A DNA stretch of 64,000 bases from Pseudactinotalea sp. HY158 (lineage in GTDB: Bacteria > Actinomycetota > Actinomycetes > Actinomycetales > Beutenbergiaceae): NCBI RefSeq assembly GCF_009660225.1, contig NZ_CP045920.1, positions 930,001 to 994,000 on the forward strand, written 5' to 3'. This document shows, piece by piece, positions 60,531 through 64,000 of this stretch; the first letter of the stretch is position 1; the number at the start of each line of letters is the position of its first letter. Both the position numbers and the translations under genes were made by a program. The notes under the pieces are model-generated. The model did not search any database, was not told the DNA's origin, and saw only the letters and a list, made by a program, of their open reading frames with translations.

Positions 60531-60562
60531 GGGGTCGCCGCCGGCTCCGACAGAATGGGCGC

Positions 60563-60941
<379 letters not shown>

Positions 60942-60952
<11 letters not shown>

Positions 60953-62360
60953 CCGCCGCGGCGTCACCGCCCGCACCCGGATCCTCGCCTGGATCCTGCT
61001 CATCGTCACGATCGCCGTGAGCGTCATCGTCGTGGCGACGGCCCGCTCGGTGCTCGCGGGCGTCCAGTCGGGTGCCAACACCGAGCTGACCCACGAGGCG
61101 GAGAAGTTCCGGGGCTTCGCGAGCCGCCCCGATCCGGCGACGGGCCGGGAGTTCACGTCCGTGCGGGAGCTGCTCACGAGTCACCTCCAGCACAACCTGC
61201 CCGAGCACTCCGAGACGTTCTTCTCCGTCATCGACGGCGTGCCGGACCGGCGCAGCGGCGGCGACCCGCCCGTCCGACTCGACCTGGACGCGGCCTTCGT
61301 GGCCCAGGCGACCGCGGCCGAGGAGCCCTTTTCGGCGAACCTGTCGACCTCGGCCGGGCCGGTGACCTTCGCCGTCCTGCCCGTCGAGTTCGTCGGCGAT
61401 CCGCAGACGGGGCGGCTCGTCATCGTGGAGTTCCTCGCCCCGGAGCTCGACGAGGCCTGGTCGACCATCTGGGTGATGTCGGTCATCGCCGTCATCGCCC
61501 TCGCCCTCGCCGGGGCGACCGGCTGGTTCGTGGCCGGGCGGGTGCTCGCCCCGATCCGGGAGCTGAGCGAGACCGCGGCCCGGATCAGCGAGACCGACCT
61601 GGGCCGGCGGATCGAGGTGGACGGCAGCGACGACGTGGCCCAGCTCGCCGAGACCTTCAACCGGATGCTCGACCGGCTCGAGACCGCCTTCGACGGGCAG
61701 CGCCGGTTCCTGGACGACGCCGGGCACGAGCTGCGTACGCCGATCACCGTGATCCGCGGCCACCTCGAGCTCATGGGAACCGACCCCCTCGAGCGGGCCC
61801 AGACGCTGGCGCTCGTGGGTGACGAGCTCGGGCGGATGTCGCGTCTCGTCGATGATCTCATCGTGCTCGCGCGCAGTGAGCGCCCCGACTTCCTCCTGCT
61901 GGCACCGGCCGATCTCACCGACCTCGTGGTCGAGACCTTCGCCAAGGCCACCGCCCTCGCCGCGCGCCACTGGACGATCGACGAGACGCCCGAGGTGTTC
62001 GCCGTCGTCGATGCGCAGCGGCTCACCCAGGCCCTGCTCCAACTCGCGGCCAACGCGGTCGAGCACACGGGCGCGGACGACTCGGTCGCGGTCGGCGGCG
62101 CGGTCGTCGCGGGCCGGCTGCGGCTGTGGGTGCGCGACAGCGGCACCGGGATCCCGCCCGAGGATCAGGCCCGGATCTTCGCGCGGTTCGCGCGCGGGGC
62201 GGCGGACATGCGTGCGGGTCGGGGCACGGGTCTCGGGCTGGCGATCGTCGACCGTATCGCGGCCGCCCACGGCGGCCATATCGCCCTCGACTCCGAGCCC
62301 GGCCGGGGCTCCACCTTCGTGCTCGACCTGCCGTGGCACCGACCCGAGGAGGCCCCATGA
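60942..62360 (+). CDS. Membrane histidine kinase (second system)
   Basis: This 472-residue kinase has TM segments near 15-37 and 178-200 with an extracellular sensor between, a HAMP domain (about 200-252), phospho-acceptor H262 in [14 protein letters not shown] and an ATPase domain ([38 protein letters not shown]). Several ATG/GTG codons (60927-60942) could start it; ATG 60942 leaves the normal short N-terminus. It overlaps the response regulator (ATGA). It may sense membrane or phosphate-related signals (inference from the downstream genes). Confidence 0.9.
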
Positions 62361-63019
62361 CCAGCATTCTGATCGCCGAGGACGAGGAGCGGATCTCGTC
62401 GTTCATCGAGAAGGGGCTGCGCTCCGAGGGCTTCAGCACCCAGACGGTGACCGATGGGCACGCGGCCGTGGAATTCGCCCGGACCGGCGAGTTCGACCTG
62501 CTCGTGCTCGACATCGGCCTGCCCGGCCTCGACGGCTTCAGCGTGCTGCGACGGATCCGCGCGGACAGGATCGACCTGCCCGTCATCATCCTCACGGCCC
62601 GGGACGCGGTCGAGGACACGGTGGCCGGGCTCTCCGGGGGAGCGGACGACTACATGCGCAAGCCGTTCGCCTTCGACGAGCTGCTCGCCCGCGTCCGGCT
62701 CCGCCTCAACTCCGCCTCCGCCGGCGAGGCGACGATCCTGCGCGCCGGCTCGGTCAGCCTCGACCTGCGCACGCGCCGGGCGCTCGTGGGGGAGCGGACA
62801 GTCGAGTTGAGCTCACGGGAGTACACGTTGCTCGAGGTGTTCATGCGGCATCCGGACCAGGTGCTCAGCCGGGCGCAGCTGCTCAGCCGGGTCTGGGGCT
62901 TCGATTTCGACCCGGGGTCGAACGTCGTGGACGTCTATGTGCGCTACCTGCGCGGCAAGCTCGGGCCCGAGGCCATCGAGACGGTGCGTGGGGCGGGCTA
63001 CCGCCTCCGTGCGGACTGA
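62357..63019 (+). CDS. OmpR/PhoB-type response regulator (second system)
   Basis: This 220-residue regulator has a receiver with phospho-acceptor D52 in LLVLDIGLPG, TARDAVED and MRKPF. A winged helix occupies about 125-218 (ELSSREYTLLEVFMRHPD, NVVDVYVRYLRGKLG, VRGAGYRLR). The ATG overlaps the kinase stop and has GAGGAG upstream. The direct repeat 20 bp after its stop, upstream of the DUF4956 operon, is a likely target. Confidence 0.94.
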   Translation: MTSILIAEDEERISSFIEKGLRSEGFSTQTVTDGHAAVEFARTGEFDLLVLDIGLPGLDGFSVLRRIRADRIDLPVIILTARDAVEDTVAGLSGGADDYMRKPFAFDELLARVRLRLNSASAGEATILRAGSVSLDLRTRRALVGERTVELSSREYTLLEVFMRHPDQVLSRAQLLSRVWGFDFDPGSNVVDVYVRYLRGKLGPEAIETVRGAGYRLRAD

Positions 63020-63038
63020 TCCCGGCGGATGTGAAAGC

Positions 63039-63056
63039 TCTCATGTTCCCCTCATG
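63039..63056 (+). promoter_or_regulatory. OmpR-type direct repeat upstream of the DUF4956 operon
   Basis: TCTCATG (63039-63045) and CCTCATG (63050-63056) are spaced 11 bp apart, upstream of the DUF4956 gene. The motif repeats the TCTCATC pair at 60513-60530, so one regulator may control both. Confidence 0.6.
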
Positions 63057-63110
63057 GTCGCCTTAACCGGGGCGTCCATCCTTGATGTCATAGTCGATCA
63101 AGGAGAGATC

Positions 63111-63755
63111 ATGCCCCTCGTCATCGCGATTGCAACCGACCTCGTCGCCGTCACCCTGCTCGCGTACGTGCTGTACTTCCGTCGTCATCGGCGCCGGGAC
63201 CTGCTGCTGTCCTACGTCGCCCTCAACGTCGGGGTCGTCGCGGTGACGCTCGCGCTCGGCTCCGTGGAGGTCGGCATCGGCCTGGGAATCGGGCTGTTCG
63301 GGATCCTCTCGATCATCCGGCTGCGCTCGGACCAGATCACCCAGCAGGAGATTGCCTACTACTTCACGTCGCTCGCGCTCGGGCTGCTCGCCGGGTTGCA
63401 CCCCTCGCCCATGTGGCTCACTCCCGCGCTCAGCGCCCTCATCCTCGTGGTCATGTTCGTGCTCGACAGCCCCCGCGTCGGCCGTGACACCTACCGCCAC
63501 ACCCTCACCCTCGACCGGGCCTTCCCGCGTCGCGCCGGCCTCGAGACGCACCTGAGCGAGTTGCTCTCGGCGCGGATCCTCAGCGTGGAGATCGTCGATA
63601 TCGACCTCGTGCGCGACACCACTCTCGTCGACGTCCGGTACCGGGCGGTGGCACCGTGGACGCACGCCGTCCCGTCCGCGCCCTCCGCCCCCACCCCCGC
63701 GTACCAGAGCCTCCCGGCGGCGTCCGACGAGTCGTGGGCGGCGATGCCCCGATGA
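63111..63755 (+). CDS. DUF4956-family membrane protein
   Basis: This 214-residue protein has four TM segments in the first 130 residues (VIAIATDLVAVTLLAYVLYF, VALNVGVVAVTLAL, VEVGIGLGIGLFGILSIIRLRS, SALILVVMFVLD) and a cytoplasmic tail. The IRLRSDQITQQEIAYYFTSLALGLLAG stretch is the family signature. AAGGAG lies 5 nt before the ATG, and the stop overlaps the next gene (ATGA). DUF4956 genes usually accompany VTC-type polyphosphate polymerases, as here, suggesting a membrane partner for polyphosphate synthesis. Confidence 0.9.
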   Translation: MPLVIAIATDLVAVTLLAYVLYFRRHRRRDLLLSYVALNVGVVAVTLALGSVEVGIGLGIGLFGILSIIRLRSDQITQQEIAYYFTSLALGLLAGLHPSPMWLTPALSALILVVMFVLDSPRVGRDTYRHTLTLDRAFPRRAGLETHLSELLSARILSVEIVDIDLVRDTTLVDVRYRAVAPWTHAVPSAPSAPTPAYQSLPAASDESWAAMPR

Positions 63756-64000
63756 CCGCCGTCGAGATCACCCGACCCCGGGCCGGCACCGCTCCCGCCC
63801 CGAGCACCGGCGACCTCGTGGAGGTGCTCGACCGGTTCGAACCGATCAGCCTCGCCGACCTGAACGCCCAGGCGCGGCTCATGACCCGCATCGATCGCAA
63901 GTACTTCGTTCCGCGTGATCTCTTCGTCGACCTGCTCGAGCGGACCAGGGCGGACTTCCGGGCGCTCGAGATCGACGGTCACCACTCCTTCCGGTACCGC
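63752..64000 (+). CDS. VTC-domain polyphosphate polymerase, 5' part (runs off window)
   Basis: The first 83 codons are present. LVEVLDRFEPISLADLNAQARLMTRIDRKYFVPRDLFVDLLE holds the RxDRK motif of VTC-domain (CYTH-like) polyphosphate polymerases, in which basic residues bind the growing chain. The start overlaps the DUF4956 stop by ATGA, so the two are co-translated. It probably makes polyphosphate at the membrane, under the OmpR-type repeat upstream. Confidence 0.88.
   Translation, partial: MTAVEITRPRAGTAPAPSTGDLVEVLDRFEPISLADLNAQARLMTRIDRKYFVPRDLFVDLLERTRADFRALEIDGHHSFRYR

Overview
The window looks like chromosome from a high-GC Gram-positive actinobacterium, probably in or near the Micrococcales. 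Evidence: very GC-rich codon third positions, many GTG starts, ATGA/GTGA stop-start overlaps, the actinobacterial acyl-CoA carboxylase set (biotin carboxylase/BCCP fusion, beta subunit and small epsilon subunit), a type-2 DapD, sortase-type surface proteins and a helicase-associated (XPB/Ssl2-N-like) protein. No rRNA, intact tRNA, CRISPR array, transposase or integrase was found.

Layout. 0-7.3 kb: the 3' part of a large wall-anchored DUF4091/NPCBM protein, cardiolipin synthase, an MscS channel and a cytochrome P450. 7.3-15.7 kb (minus strand): lysozyme-like membrane protein and dapD, then accA-type alpha subunit, serine hydrolase and DHA2 exporter as an overlapping operon, then a nucleoside deaminase and maf. 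15.9-19.5 kb: a sugar ABC importer (lipoprotein plus two permeases, one with an extracellular CnaB-like insertion). 19.5-22.4 kb: Nudix hydrolase, a protein with the N-terminal LQ..GN motif seen in contractile-injection-system-associated proteins, and a small secreted protein. 22.4-28.7 kb: a 1677-residue GH101 endo-alpha-N-acetylgalactosaminidase with an LPXTG-type anchor, and a Gfo/Idh/MocA oxidoreductase. 28.7-29.9 kb: a HEPN / HTH-nucleotidyltransferase pair with a striking palindrome on its start codon. 29.9-38 kb: TauE/SafE permease, two MFS transporters, TetR, VOC protein/MarR divergent pair, MMPL transporter. 38.1-38.8 kb: a Doc/RHH toxin-antitoxin cassette bracketed by a 38-bp direct repeat. 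38.8-40.7 kb: a NarL-type two-component system. 40.7-46.5 kb: DsbA-like protein, lipoprotein, a peptidase remnant, purine permease plus 8-oxoguanine-deaminase-like hydrolase, and a cupin-DUF2249 protein. 46.6-54.4 kb: helicase-associated protein, lipoprotein, second deaminase, and a 1104-residue LQ..GN-motif protein with a downstream partner. 54.6-58.5 kb: accE, acyl-CoA carboxylase beta, birA and adenylate cyclase. 58.5-64 kb: two OmpR/histidine-kinase systems in tandem around an acidic Thr-Pro/poly-Asp protein, then a DUF4956 protein and the start of a VTC-type polyphosphate polymerase.

The main large-scale observation is that the usual actinobacterial series cyclase-birA / beta-accE-maf-alpha is present in the correct order and orientation but is split between accE (54.6 kb) and maf (15.7 kb). 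About 39 kb of accessory-looking genes lie in the gap: sugar uptake, mucin-type glycan hydrolase, exporters, two toxin-antitoxin-like modules and two injection-system-like cargo candidates.

A second theme is short tandem repeats of 9-12 bp at many gene edges and linkers. A third is several well-formed palindromes or direct repeats placed where operators would be expected. All coordinates include stop codons. Starts were chosen from Shine-Dalgarno spacing, signal peptides and stop-start overlaps. No database search was possible.
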